The position numbers and the translations under genes were made by a program. This document shows, one piece after another, positions 9,015 to 16,991 of a DNA stretch of 49,492 nucleotides. Under the pieces are notes generated by a model. It did not search any database. It was not told the DNA's origin and was given only the letters and a program-made list of their open reading frames with translations. Origin of the DNA: DASVVT01 sp036386415 (GTDB taxonomy: Bacteria; Acidobacteriota; Blastocatellia; Pyrinomonadales; Pyrinomonadaceae); assembly GCA_036386415.1 (NCBI GenBank), contig DASVVT010000013.1, positions 1 to 49,492 of the forward strand. The letters are read 5' to 3'. Position 1 is the stretch's first letter. Every line of letters begins with the position of its first letter.

Positions 9015-9211
9015 GATGTAGAGTTCCTTCCGGTTGACTCCATAGCAGGCTATGGTAAACAAGAGGAGGCGTCCAGACGAGCGAGCAAAATGCCATTTTG
9101 TCTTCAAGGAAAGCCGCAGTCGGCGATGCTCGCTCAGGTGCGCTACTTTAATAATCAATCATTATAACATCTCCCGCGAACAATCTGACGCGTTCATGCC
9201 ATGAGCTTTGA

Positions 9212-9391
9212 GCGCAGCTTTCGACCTTGACGCCCGCCCTCTACAGATACGATGATGCAGCCCTCAAAGACTATCTTGAAATAAGAGGTATGTTTGAAGT
9301 TGTCTCCGCCGAAATCTCCGCCGCGTTATCCGTGCGGGAGAAATTTGCCAGACTTTTGCCAGACCACGCTGACGCTTTATACGTTTCCTGA
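9212..9391 (+). pseudogene. Orphan coding-like fragment without a start codon
   Basis: About 59 codons are open after a stop at 9209-9211 and read like a soluble helical protein (TPALYRYDDAALKDYLEIRG, then VREKFARLLPDH), ending at TGA 9389-9391. There is no start codon or ribosome binding site near the beginning. I do not recognise the family. It may be the remaining 3' end of a gene, or a chance open frame. Confidence 0.25.
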
Positions 9392-9478
9392 CGTGCAGAA
9401 TAGACTTCTCTAGCCGCTTTGATTGGAGTTATGGCCTTCAGGAACGATTATGTGCTATACGCGCCGTTCCGAAGTGTC

Positions 9479-9523
9479 TTGACACGGTAGGGGTCTGCGG
9501 CTCAAATCCGCACGCGCCTACCA
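9479..9523 (+). pseudogene. 3' half of a tRNA-Val(GAC)-like gene
   Basis: From 9479 the geometry of a class I tRNA is exact: anticodon loop TTGACAC with anticodon GAC (9481-9483), a 5-base anticodon stem strand GGTAG, a 5-base variable loop, T-stem TGCGG/CCGCA around loop CTCAAAT, a 7-base acceptor strand CGCGCCT, discriminator A and encoded CCA (9521-9523). Upstream there is no matching anticodon strand, D-arm or 5' acceptor strand (AGGCGCG is absent), so this is not a functional tRNA. The T-loop starts with C where T54 is near-universal. Fragments of this shape are typical scars of tRNA-targeting integration. Confidence 0.6.
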
Positions 9524-9589
9524 TTTTTATTTCGCCAGTAGCCGTGAAACGTACTCCTGTTGCCGATTTCGAGGTTCACTCCTGCTCCT

Positions 9590-9685
9590 GCCTGACGCTC
9601 GAATTAACCCGCGCCGAGCGAACACCTGTCACTCGACGATGGAAGAAAAGCTATCGAGGCGTCCGCGCTGAATGAGTTGCCCGGC
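9590..9685 (-). repeat. attC-like site 1 (degenerate)
   Basis: Begins GCCTGAC-GCTCG-AATTAAC and ends GAATGAGTT-GCCCGGC. The first 19 bases match site 5 apart from one substitution, and GAATGAGTT is shared with site 4. The inner part shares a GCTATCGAGG segment with site 5. The right core box has lost GTTRRRY, so this site is probably inactive. It lies 28 bp after the stop of the amidohydrolase gene at 9714. Confidence 0.55.
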
Positions 9686-9713
9686 GATGGTTATGTCGTC
9701 ATACTCAAGGTTG

Positions 9714-11087
9714 CTATGGGACAGCGGCAACCGGTGAAGCAACCCGAAATCCCGGGTCTTTTCGCGCATCGAATTTGAGCTTCTCTCTATCCAACAATCT
9801 CCCCGCCTGTATCACCGTTTCGATATTGCGCGTATCGCTGATGTGCTTATCTGGATGACCGGTGATAAGAACTATGTTCGCTACCTTGCCCGGCGCGAGT
9901 GTCCCCCACTCATCTGCCGCGTTCATCAGTAAGGCTGCATTTTTCGTAGCCACCGTAATAGCTTCAAGCGGTGAAAGCCCTGCCTCAACCAACAACTCTA
10001 ACTCGCGGTGAATACCCTCACCTTGCAACACACCCGGATAAGGTGCGTCCGTTCCAGCCGCAACAAGAATTCCAGCATCAAATAATTTTTTGACATTTCT
10101 TTGCGCCTCACTCAATCCCTCTCCCGCACGCCTGGCACGCGAGCTTTCCTCTGGTTTCAGTTCACGCCCCGCCTCTTTTCTCAATTCTTCGAGAAACCAG
10201 GGAGGCGATGTCTCTTTGAATAAGGGATATTCAAGGAATCTGAGATCAGCGAGTCTTCGCCGCGAAAAGGACTCATAAACGGTGAGCGTAGTGATGCAAT
10301 GAATCCCTTTCTCCTTCATTAACCTGATGGCTTCATCGGACATCCGCATTGTCGGCAAATGGGCGAAAGCTGAAATACCTTCTTGCATTAAATCCATCGA
10401 GCCATTACGGCTCCATTGATCGATAAATACTCGCAGTGAATTCTTCTTGGCTTCTTGAGCGAGAGCGGCGACCATTCGGTCTGAAAGGCCACCGTAGGCT
10501 TTGATAATGTCCACGGCATCCTGTTTCTGTCTGCGAACTAAACCCGGAATCTGTTCTAATGAAGACACGCTGTAGGAGATTGGAGGCCACGCCGGGTCCG
10601 CTCCGTCTATGAGTGCGCCAGCACAGTAAATGCGTGGCCCGACGAGCCGACCTCGGGCTACTTCTTGCCGCAATTGAAGGATATACGGCTGGACATTTCC
10701 CGTATCTAATACGGTTGTGACGCCAGCATAAAGGAGCGCATTAAGATACCTTTGATAGCCCAGCATATCAACCGACTCGCCGTCCCAGCCGCCTGTCAAA
10801 TGGACGTGCATGTCGGCCAGTCCCGGCATCGCTGTTTTCCCCTTTGCGTCTATCACCCGCGCATTAGAAGGAACCTTTACATTAATCGCAGCCCCAACAG
10901 CTTCAATCTTTGAGCCTTGAATAACAATCGTGCCATCCTCAATTGGAGTCTTCCCGTTCCCATCTACTATGACAGCATGTGTGATTACCAATGGCCGCTC
11001 TTGAGCCGCGCCAACAACATACTGCGATAACGTAAATAAAACTAAAAACAGTGTCAGAGCCAGGCGAGCTGTGAAGAGTCTTTTCAT
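9714..11087 (-). CDS. Secreted amidohydrolase-family metallo-hydrolase
   Basis: A 457-residue protein with a signal peptide (MKRLFTARLALTLFLVLF, cleavage probably after GAAQ near residue 29). The N-terminal beta-sandwich strand VIVDGNGKTPIEDGTI leads to the metal motif LADMHVHLTGG (HxH). IIKAYGG gives the candidate carboxylated lysine, FAHLPTM a metal histidine, and AAGTDAPYPG the catalytic aspartate. It ends WGTLAPGKVANIVLITGHP, the usual C-terminal sandwich. Such enzymes include imidazolonepropionase-like and prolidase-like proteins; the substrate is not deducible. It reads as one cassette of the attC array. Its start lies 177 bp from the stop of a second, only distantly similar amidohydrolase, so they are not a simple recent duplication. 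Confidence 0.88.
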   Translation of the reverse strand: MKRLFTARLALTLFLVLFTLSQYVVGAAQERPLVITHAVIVDGNGKTPIEDGTIVIQGSKIEAVGAAINVKVPSNARVIDAKGKTAMPGLADMHVHLTGGWDGESVDMLGYQRYLNALLYAGVTTVLDTGNVQPYILQLRQEVARGRLVGPRIYCAGALIDGADPAWPPISYSVSSLEQIPGLVRRQKQDAVDIIKAYGGLSDRMVAALAQEAKKNSLRVFIDQWSRNGSMDLMQEGISAFAHLPTMRMSDEAIRLMKEKGIHCITTLTVYESFSRRRLADLRFLEYPLFKETSPPWFLEELRKEAGRELKPEESSRARRAGEGLSEAQRNVKKLFDAGILVAAGTDAPYPGVLQGEGIHRELELLVEAGLSPLEAITVATKNAALLMNAADEWGTLAPGKVANIVLITGHPDKHISDTRNIETVIQAGRLLDREKLKFDARKDPGFRVASPVAAVP

Positions 11088-11147
11088 GGCCGAGACATCC
11101 TTTCCGGTTGTCTGTCTGATTTCCGTATCGGTTCTCTATATGCCGCC

Positions 11148-11248
11148 ACCGAACGTCGGAGCATCATCCGCAGCACACAACCTAATGACGGCAAAGTTAA
11201 CATTGAGCAGCCCGCTGATTCGCGGTCAGGCGAGCGCGGTTGTTCGGC
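11148..11248 (-). repeat. attC-like site 2 (degenerate)
   Basis: ACCGAAC (11148-11154) and GTTCGGC (11242-11248) are inverse complements over six of seven bases and match the integron core boxes with one mismatch each. The inner pairing is weak. It lies 16 bp after the stop of the amidohydrolase gene at 11265, the same position as the other sites. I call it mainly by position and end boxes. Confidence 0.35.
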
Positions 11249-11264
11249 GTGCGCGCCGCACGCC

Positions 11265-12485
11265 CTACTTAATCCTCACGCCGTTCTTCATCACGAACGA
11301 AACTTGCTTCAGCGTGTTGATATTCTCCAGAGGGTTTTCAGGAGTAGCGATAATATCCGCTGCGAGTCCCGGGCGGAGCGCGCCACGCTCTTTATCCACA
11401 CCTAAGAGGCGGGCGGCGTTGACCGTCAAGGCCTGGAGTATAACTTTGGGTGGTATGTCAGCCTCGACCCAGATGTCTATCCCGGAGATTGCCTCTGTGC
11501 CGCGCGTCTGCCCGGCGACCTCTTCAGTCACATCCGTTCCGTAAGCCATCGTGACCCCGATTTTGTAAGCCCTGCGTAGCCTGTCCACCCACTTCGGTCG
11601 GGTATCCTTGATTCTCAGCGCGAGGTAGTCGGTCCCGACCAGAACCACGTTGTTCTTCTTAGCCAACTCTAAGTCCTCGTCCGTCATGTTGAAGCCATGC
11701 TCAATAGAGGCGACGCCTGCTTCGGCGGCGTTGTGTGCCCCCGGGTGCGTCCAGGCGTGAGCCGCCACCTTCAGGCCTGCCTTCTCAGCCTCGCTAATGA
11801 TGAACCTGATGTCGTCCGGGGAATAGATGTAGCGCTGGTCATCCACGACGATCTTGATGAGCCGTGCCCCGTAGTGAATGTTCTGGCGTATGCCCTTGAG
11901 CATCTCGTCGCGCGTGTCGGCGAAGAAGTATTCCGGCTCGGCCAGGCTCTGCTTGTCCGGCTGGAGTAAGAATTGCCCTCCGTAGGGGGCGATGATGCGC
12001 CCGGCGTTGAATATCGTGGGGCCGATGACCATGCCCCGCTCGATGGCGCGCCGCACGCTGGTGCAGGCGTAGTTCCCCTCATTGCCCACGTCGCGCACGG
12101 TCGTGAAGCCGGAATTGAGCATATCGCGGGCGTTGACCACACCCTCTATGGCGCGGAAAGAATCCGGGTCGTTGAGTGTCGTGTAGAAATAATTCCCGTT
12201 GTCGCGATTCTCCATGACTGACATGCAGAGGTGCGTGTGCATATCGAAGAGGCCGGGCAATACGGTGGAGCGCGACAGGTCGATTACCGTCGCGCCCGGG
12301 GGGATGTTAACGTTCCCGCCCACCGCAATTATCTTCCCCTTCTCAACGAGAATGAGCTGGTTGATAGAGGTCGCTCCGCTTTCAGGGTCGACCAGCCGCC
12401 CGGCCTTAATTGCCGTCACCTGACCGTAAGCGAGCGAGAAGGAGAAGACAAAAAAGAGAAGTAAGACGAAGAAACTGCGGCGCAT
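11265..12485 (-). CDS. Secreted amidohydrolase-family protein (Xaa-Pro dipeptidase / imidazolonepropionase-like)
   Basis: A 406-residue exported hydrolase. The signal peptide is MRRSFFVLLLFFVFSFSLAYG, with cleavage probably near residue 21. Metal site residues are visible as FDMHTHLCMS (HxH), LIKIVVDD (bridging lysine), VAAHAWTH and IEHGFNM (two histidines) and YGTDVTEE (aspartate). The end GALRPGLAADIIATPENPLENI is standard for the family. Prolidase-like members of this group cleave Xaa-Pro dipeptides or organophosphates; the specific role here is unknown. AGGAGG lies about 6 bp before the ATG on the coding strand. It appears as a single-gene cassette between two attC-like sites. Confidence 0.9.
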   Translation of the reverse strand: MRRSFFVLLLFFVFSFSLAYGQVTAIKAGRLVDPESGATSINQLILVEKGKIIAVGGNVNIPPGATVIDLSRSTVLPGLFDMHTHLCMSVMENRDNGNYFYTTLNDPDSFRAIEGVVNARDMLNSGFTTVRDVGNEGNYACTSVRRAIERGMVIGPTIFNAGRIIAPYGGQFLLQPDKQSLAEPEYFFADTRDEMLKGIRQNIHYGARLIKIVVDDQRYIYSPDDIRFIISEAEKAGLKVAAHAWTHPGAHNAAEAGVASIEHGFNMTDEDLELAKKNNVVLVGTDYLALRIKDTRPKWVDRLRRAYKIGVTMAYGTDVTEEVAGQTRGTEAISGIDIWVEADIPPKVILQALTVNAARLLGVDKERGALRPGLAADIIATPENPLENINTLKQVSFVMKNGVRIK

Positions 12486-12538
12486 AAAGACCTCCTGAAA
12501 GAGTAGAGTTCAAACGACGCTGCACTGTCGTCCATGCA

Positions 12539-12650
12539 GCCTGACGCCGGACTTCAGCCGACGCCCGCCAGCAACACACGACGCGGAAAGCATCGCGCGA
12601 TGTTGATGAAAGACAAGCGGCGGGCGCTCGGCTCGAAGGACTTGTGCGGC
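12539..12650 (-). repeat. attC-like site 3 (strong fold, degenerate core boxes)
   Basis: Arms GCAGCCTGACGCCGGACTTC... (from 12536) and ...GAAGGACTTGTGCGGCTGC (to 12653) pair well, including a long CGCCCGCC/GGCGGGCG stem, with an extra unpaired base in the inner box, which is the hallmark of attC folding. The core boxes have drifted (GCCTGAC, GTGCGGC). It begins 15 bp after the stop of the NTF2-like gene. Confidence 0.5.
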
Positions 12651-12664
12651 TGCGCGTTGGGAGA

Positions 12665-13297
12665 TTAATGATTATATGGCTGACCATCCAGGAAGATGGG
12701 CCCTCTCTCCAACTCCTGAACGCTCTTTTGCAACCAGCCGCGCTCCGTGTATATCCATGTCTCGCGATGTCGAACACTTGTTCTCGCCTCGTGCGGACTG
12801 CCATCACCGCCTCGAATGACCCTCACGTAATGCTGGTGTATGACGACAGTAGCCACATTACCCTTCATTGAGAGACTCTCAATGTCAGTGTGCGTTTCAG
12901 GGCTGGTGGAGTACAAGCTATCAAGATTCTGCTTTTTGTACACTGCTATTTGTTGCCTGTTTATGGTTTTCCCATGAGGCGAGTCTTTATCAGGTAATGT
13001 ATATAGCGTGTAATCATCAGCCATGAAATGCATCGCCGCGTTCAGGTCTTTCGCCTCTTCGCCATGAGACATTCTATCAATGCGTTCCTGAATCTCCCGC
13101 CACGCCATACGTTCTGCGGGCGACAAAGACGGTTGCTGCCCTTGTGCCAGCCTTTCTCGATCTGATCCTCCGCATTCGCGCTCTCCCGCTGTCGGTGGTG
13201 GAGTTTTCCGCTCCTGTGCACAGACATGGCCGAGACCCGTGCCGCCTGCGATGCCGACAAACAGAAGTAGCGCAGTCATCATGAAATGTTTCTTCAT
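12665..13297 (-). CDS. Secreted NTF2-like (SnoaL/DUF4440-type) protein
   Basis: A 210-residue protein starting MKKHFMMTALLLFVGIAGG, a signal peptide with likely cleavage around HVCAQ. A low-complexity polar linker follows, then a cone-shaped NTF2-like domain: helices with ERIDRMSHGEEAKDLNAAMHFMADDYTL (long helix plus acidic hinge), then THTDIESLSMKGNVATVVI and TSVRHRETWIYTERGWLQKS strands. These domains bind small ligands or act as steroid-isomerase-like enzymes; no activity can be assigned. The ATG at 13303 lies only 2 bp from GAGGG, so I prefer 13297. Single gene in its attC unit. Confidence 0.75.
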   Translation of the reverse strand: MKKHFMMTALLLFVGIAGGTGLGHVCAQERKTPPPTAGERECGGSDRERLAQGQQPSLSPAERMAWREIQERIDRMSHGEEAKDLNAAMHFMADDYTLYTLPDKDSPHGKTINRQQIAVYKKQNLDSLYSTSPETHTDIESLSMKGNVATVVIHQHYVRVIRGGDGSPHEARTSVRHRETWIYTERGWLQKSVQELERGPIFLDGQPYNH

Positions 13298-13428
13298 GTT
13301 CATTTCCCTCTCATTTAGTCTAAATTACGAGGTCCCGCACGAGCATTAAATTGCTTCGCGTTACGCCTCTAGCTAGTTAACACCAACGACCGAGCTTTTG
13401 TGGCATAAGTCTATAGCTACGGGAAGCA

Positions 13429-13536
13429 GCTTAACGCCCGAATTAACCGTGCGCGGCAAAAAGCATTAGACTATCACCGCAGCAAAGGACGATGAAAAGC
13501 ACGCAATCCGCGCTCCGGTTGAATGAGTTGTTAAGC
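13429..13536 (-). repeat. attC-like site 4 (intact core boxes)
   Basis: GCTTAAC (13429-13435) and GTTAAGC (13530-13536) are perfect inverse complements and fit RYYYAAC/GTTRRRY exactly. Inside, AATTAACCG pairs with CGGTTGAAT with one extra base on one side, as in real attC sites. It lies 23 bp after the stop of the YdcF-like gene. Of the five sites this has the best attC signature. Confidence 0.65.
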
Positions 13537-13559
13537 TTACCTCTTCACGCACGGGCCTT

Positions 13560-14156
13560 CTACCTGACGAAAGGGCGGCGCAAGAGATAGCCCGTGTAGT
13601 AGTAAGTCTCATGCGCTAATAGACCCACCTGGCTCTTCACACTCTGATACCTGGTGGTCAGCGTCGGCGACGGGTAAGCTTCCATTCCCATGTCTCTTGC
13701 CATCACCACGGCCCTCTTCATGTGTAAAGGGTCGCTCACGATCAGCACCTTATTTAATCCATGATCGTCTGCGACTTGCTTCGCGTACAGGATGTTCTCA
13801 TAGGTGGTATGTGATCTATCCTCAATCAATATATCGCCTGCTGGAACTCCACTCTGCTGGGCGTACTGTCTCGCGGCAAAAGACTCTGCCTGTTCGCCTT
13901 GATTACCCTGACCACCGGTGAAGATAAGTTTCCGCACCCTGCCACTTCGGTATAGATCGATGGCGTGGTTCACTCGCTCTCTAAAGACGGGTGAAAGCTC
14001 ATTTCCCCAGACGGCAGCACCGAGGACGATGGCCGCGTCCGCGTGCACGTCAGAAGCAGTGTTGCGGTATGAATATATGCTCAGAGCGAGCAATCCTACG
14101 GCGAGGATCAAAGTAGCACATATCACTAATACTACCTTTACAATCTTCTTCTTCAT
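13560..14156 (-). CDS. YdcF/SanA-like (DUF218) membrane-anchored protein
   Basis: A 198-residue protein with an N-terminal transmembrane anchor (KIVKVVLVICATLILAVGLL). The DUF218 domain follows: DAAIVLGAAVWGNELSPVFRERVNHAIDLY, LIFTGGQGNQGEQAES, ILIEDRSHTTYENI and VLIVSDPLHMKRAVVMA. This matches SanA/YdcF proteins, which act at the cell envelope; E. coli SanA affects vancomycin sensitivity. It is the clearest single-gene cassette here, with attC-like sites 23 bp after its stop and 17 bp before its start. Confidence 0.87.
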   Translation of the reverse strand: MKKKIVKVVLVICATLILAVGLLALSIYSYRNTASDVHADAAIVLGAAVWGNELSPVFRERVNHAIDLYRSGRVRKLIFTGGQGNQGEQAESFAARQYAQQSGVPAGDILIEDRSHTTYENILYAKQVADDHGLNKVLIVSDPLHMKRAVVMARDMGMEAYPSPTLTTRYQSVKSQVGLLAHETYYYTGYLLRRPFVR

Positions 14157-14172
14157 GACTACTCAATAGTAA

Positions 14173-14281
14173 GCCTAACGCTCGAATTAACCCGCCCCGC
14201 GCGAGCAGCCTTCAACATTATGGCAAAGGGCAAGCATGAAAGAGATGCTATCGAGGGTTCGTGTCGAATAACCTGTTAGAT
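14173..14281 (-). repeat. attC-like site 5 (intact core boxes)
   Basis: GCCTAAC (14173-14179) and GTTAGAT (14275-14281) both fit the integron consensus. The first 19 bases (GCCTAACGCTCGAATTAAC) match site 1 at 18 of 19 positions. The rest of the 14157-14488 gap shows no gene; it probably contains the promoter of the zinc-ribbon gene at 14489. Confidence 0.6.
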
Positions 14282-14488
14282 TCCGTCCGCTTTAACTTTT
14301 AATTGTCACAAACCGACTGCTGCCGGTGTTTCGCCGATGGAGGCTAAAAAAGCAGCTTTGAAACTTTTATTGATTCGGATGCTGTATGCATCTCGCTCGT
14401 CGCTCCTTTCCCTGTTGAATCTGTGAACAATAGCTATGAGAGTTCGTAAAGCAATACTGGAAGTATAGACGTTTGTGGAGGCTCATCC

Positions 14489-15028
14489 ATGTTTTGTCCA
14501 GCTTGCGGGAGAGATAATTCATTTCAGCTCAAGTATTGCGCCTCCTGTGGAACTAATTTAGAGGCAATTTCCAGAGCATTGTCTAGCCATGAGGAAGGGC
14601 TCTTTACCAAAGTTGATAAGTCTCTAGACCAATTCATAGCTCGTTATGCCGAACACGTTTTCAGGGATGCTCCCATGAGGGCGCAAGAGCAACAGATTAG
14701 CAAATCGTGGCAGGTCTTGGGGCAGGGGGTTCTAACTTCTCTCTTCGATCTCGCTCTCTTGACAGTCATGACGGTAGTTCTACCGATAAAATTCTTGATT
14801 CTGCTGATCTATACCCCCATCAGGTTATTGTCTGAGCGAAGCAAACATCGTAGGAGCACAATAGTTGAAGGTAACAAAGCCTCTGAAGCGTTTAATCCAT
14901 TGTCACAGCAACGGCTGCCTGAATCTATCGCGAGTGTAACTGAGCACACGACATTGAATCTCGGTAACTCAAGCCCTCCAAAAAGGGAAGCGAGACTGAA
15001 GAATAAAAAAGAAGACCGCCCCTCATAA
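14489..15028 (+). CDS. Zinc-ribbon membrane protein, unknown function
   Basis: A 179-residue protein. The N-terminus MFCPACGRDNSFQLKYCASCG is a four-cysteine zinc ribbon (CxxC...CxxC). A charged helical region follows, then a hydrophobic segment at about residues 82-112 (VLTSLFDLALLTVMTVVLPIKFLILLIY) that can span the membrane once or twice, and a basic, disordered tail. Zinc-ribbon plus membrane segment proteins are common in this group and mostly uncharacterised. GTGGAGG lies 8 bp before the ATG. The gene points away from the cassette array and its AT-richer composition differs from neighbours, so it may be recently acquired. Confidence 0.7.
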   Translation: MFCPACGRDNSFQLKYCASCGTNLEAISRALSSHEEGLFTKVDKSLDQFIARYAEHVFRDAPMRAQEQQISKSWQVLGQGVLTSLFDLALLTVMTVVLPIKFLILLIYTPIRLLSERSKHRRSTIVEGNKASEAFNPLSQQRLPESIASVTEHTTLNLGNSSPPKREARLKNKKEDRPS

Positions 15029-15145
15029 ATCATTCCCGTAAGACACCCGATACCAGTTCTATCGTTGCCGTCAAGGGGATGGGTTTTGAATGACAAAAAT
15101 ATGAAGTAGCTATTCTCCCGTTTCATCCTTCTCACCTTGAGCATC

Positions 15146-15853
15146 TTAAGCAAGCAAGCGGTCGTATTCGTCTTTGACTACCCTGTAACACTCGCAGACA
15201 GCCGTTTCCAGGCCGCGTCGGTCAAGGATATGTATGTGACCGCGCACGTAAGAAATCAGTCCATTTTCTTGCAAGCGCCCGGCCGCATGGGTGACACCTT
15301 CTCTACGCACACCCAGCATATTGGCGATCAATTCCTGCGTCATGACCAACTCATCCGTGTTCAAGCGGTCACGGCTCAGCAGTAGCCAGCGGCAGAGTTG
15401 CTGCTCCACCGTGTGGAGGCGATTGCAGACGGCTGTCTGTGACATCTGTGTCATCAACGCCTGCGTGTAGCGCAGCAACAAGCGTTGAAACATGCCGCCC
15501 CGTGCGAACTCATCTTGAAGCACTTTCGTCTTCATCTTGAGGGCATCTCCGGCACTCTGCACGACGGCACGATTGGGCACGGTGTTGCCTCCCATAAAGA
15601 GGGCGACGCCGACCAACCCTTCATTACCTGCGACACCCATCTCGGCGGACGAGCCGTTCTCCATCATGTAGAGCAGAGAGATGATGGCGGTGGTCGGAAA
15701 ATAGATGTAGCTCTGCTGCCCACCGGATTCGTAGATGACCTCGCCGAGCGCAAAGGAAACATGCTTTAAGTGAGGCCGTAGACTCTCATACTCGTCTCGT
15801 GGAAGCATGGCGAGCAGACGATTTCCATCCGGCTCATGAAGTCTTTGAGACAT
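15146..15853 (-). CDS. Crp/Fnr family transcriptional regulator (copy 1)
   Basis: A 235-residue regulator starting MSQRLHEPDGNRLLAMLPRD. The N-terminal cyclic-nucleotide-binding-like beta-barrel contains FPTTAIISLLY and GNEGLVGVALFMGG; the C-terminal winged helix has TQELIANMLGVRREGVTHAAGRL as recognition helix. The barrel lacks the RE..R phosphate-binding pattern of true cAMP receptors, so the ligand is unknown. AAGGAG 10 bp before the ATG at 15853 decides the start, although the frame is open further up. A paralogue is transcribed divergently from the same 296 bp gap. Confidence 0.9.
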   Translation of the reverse strand: MSQRLHEPDGNRLLAMLPRDEYESLRPHLKHVSFALGEVIYESGGQQSYIYFPTTAIISLLYMMENGSSAEMGVAGNEGLVGVALFMGGNTVPNRAVVQSAGDALKMKTKVLQDEFARGGMFQRLLLRYTQALMTQMSQTAVCNRLHTVEQQLCRWLLLSRDRLNTDELVMTQELIANMLGVRREGVTHAAGRLQENGLISYVRGHIHILDRRGLETAVCECYRVVKDEYDRLLA

Positions 15854-15993
15854 GGGAAATTTACTCCTTTCTGCGGTTCGCTTTCTGAAGAGTTCCAACC
15901 GCGCGAGAGCCATTTGGATTCTGAACTGTCTCGAACGAAGGATCAGGTAATCCGCCAGGAATAGTACCCACGAGAAAGCTGCGACAGAATTAT

Positions 15994-16010
15994 ACACACT
16001 ATATGTGTGT
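15994..16010. promoter_or_regulatory. Dyad between divergent Crp/Fnr genes
   Basis: ACACACTATATGTGTGT is a near-perfect inverted repeat centred in the 296 bp gap between the two divergent Crp/Fnr genes. Such a site could be bound by one or both regulators. Position and symmetry are seen; binding is inferred. The rest of the gap is AT-rich with no other recognised element. Confidence 0.4.
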
Positions 16011-16149
16011 TAGCGCACCGACAACCACTCTATAAAATAGTACATTTAGCTCAGCCGTCCTTAAGACAATTTTTCGACACCGGGATTTGGGCCATCCACT
16101 TGTGCCGTCTTTTTTCTTTCATAACCTGATTGAATCAAGGAGTTTCCTG

Positions 16150-16866
16150 ATGCTAGACACAAAGCGAGATATGCCAGTTACAAATCGGTTGCTCGCCATC
16201 TTACCTAAGAATGAACATCAACGTCTGCTGCCTCAGTTGGAACATGTCGCCCTGACATTCGCTGAAGTCCTCCACGAACCCGGCGCTTCGATCCGGCACG
16301 TCTATTTCCCGAACGACTCCATTATTTCTTTGCTCGCCGAGGTGGCAGAAAGCGCGACGCTTGAAGTGGGCATTGTCGGGAACGAAGGCATGGCAGGCAT
16401 CAGCGTCTTCATGGGAGTGAACACATCGCGCAATCGCGCTATAGTGCAAGGCGCGGGCACTGCCTTGAGAATGAAGGCGGCGGCGCTACGCAAGGAGACA
16501 AACCATGTTGGATCGCTGCATCGCTTGCTGCACCGCTACTCGCACTCGCTGCTGACGCAAGCTTCACAATCGGCTGCCTGCAACCGCTTCCACAGGGTCA
16601 ACGAGCGGCTCGCCCGCTGGTTGCTGATGACACACGACCGAGTGGGCGCAGACGAGTTTCGGGTGACGCAGGAGTTTATGTCCAACATGCTGGGCGTGCG
16701 GCGCGAGGGGGTGACAGGAGCCGCCGGTATTCTTCAGCGAGATCAACTGATTAGCTACAGTCGCGGCCAAGTCAAGATTCTCAATCGTGTTGGGCTGGAG
16801 GCCGTTTCCTGCGACTGCTACAGGATCATCAAAGGTGAAAGCGATGGCTACCTGACTAAGAATTGA
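16150..16866 (+). CDS. Crp/Fnr family transcriptional regulator (copy 2)
   Basis: A 238-residue paralogue of the gene at 15146, starting MLDTKRDMPVTNRLLAILPK. Shared blocks are FPNDSIISLLAE, GNEGMAGISVFMG and the recognition region TQEFMSNMLGVRREGVTGAAGIL. AAGGAGT about 8 bp before ATG 16150 fits this start better than the far upstream ATG at 16087. The head-to-head arrangement suggests a local duplication with inversion, and cross-regulation through the shared gap. The sensed signal is not evident. Confidence 0.9.
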   Translation: MLDTKRDMPVTNRLLAILPKNEHQRLLPQLEHVALTFAEVLHEPGASIRHVYFPNDSIISLLAEVAESATLEVGIVGNEGMAGISVFMGVNTSRNRAIVQGAGTALRMKAAALRKETNHVGSLHRLLHRYSHSLLTQASQSAACNRFHRVNERLARWLLMTHDRVGADEFRVTQEFMSNMLGVRREGVTGAAGILQRDQLISYSRGQVKILNRVGLEAVSCDCYRIIKGESDGYLTKN

Positions 16867-16991
16867 GCGAGAGACCGCAGGCCCAAGGCGCATGATGAGA
16901 GCGCTGTTTGGCGGGGTTTTCCTAACCGCTGTGACGCTTACTTAATAAAGATCAACCTGTAAGCAATGTTAGACGCACGAGGAGAATAAGC

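Larger units (their letters stand above)
9015..9713. other. Gene-poor stretch holding fragments
   Basis: No complete gene in ~700 bp. It contains an orphan coding-like fragment (9212-9391), a tRNA-Val 3' half (9479-9523) and an attC-like element (9590-9685), all described separately. This accumulation of broken pieces suggests a junction between core sequence and the cassette array to the right. Confidence 0.6.
9590..14281 (-). mobile_element. Putative integron gene-cassette cluster without integrase (CALIN-like)
   Basis: Four minus-strand genes (9714-11087, 11265-12485, 12665-13297, 13560-14156) are each followed 15-30 bp after the stop by a 96-112 bp element with inverted ends; a fifth element lies upstream of the last gene. 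Two elements have perfect integron core boxes (RYYYAAC ... GTTRRRY). The others are degenerate but keep the fold. One gene plus one attC per unit, all in one direction, is the layout of integron cassettes. No tyrosine recombinase of the IntI type is encoded in the window. Confidence 0.6.

Noticed and set aside
9015..9158. 48-codon N-terminal extension of the threonine aldolase
   Set aside because: Family homology begins at MIPLSSDT (9014), which has its own ribosome binding site; the upstream part has no such sign.
9436..9523. Complete tRNA gene
   Set aside because: No 5' acceptor strand, D-arm or anticodon 5' strand can be found upstream of the 3' half.
11087..11265. Recent tandem duplication of the two amidohydrolases
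   Set aside because: The two proteins share only family motifs and differ in length and in most of the sequence; each is better explained as a separate cassette.
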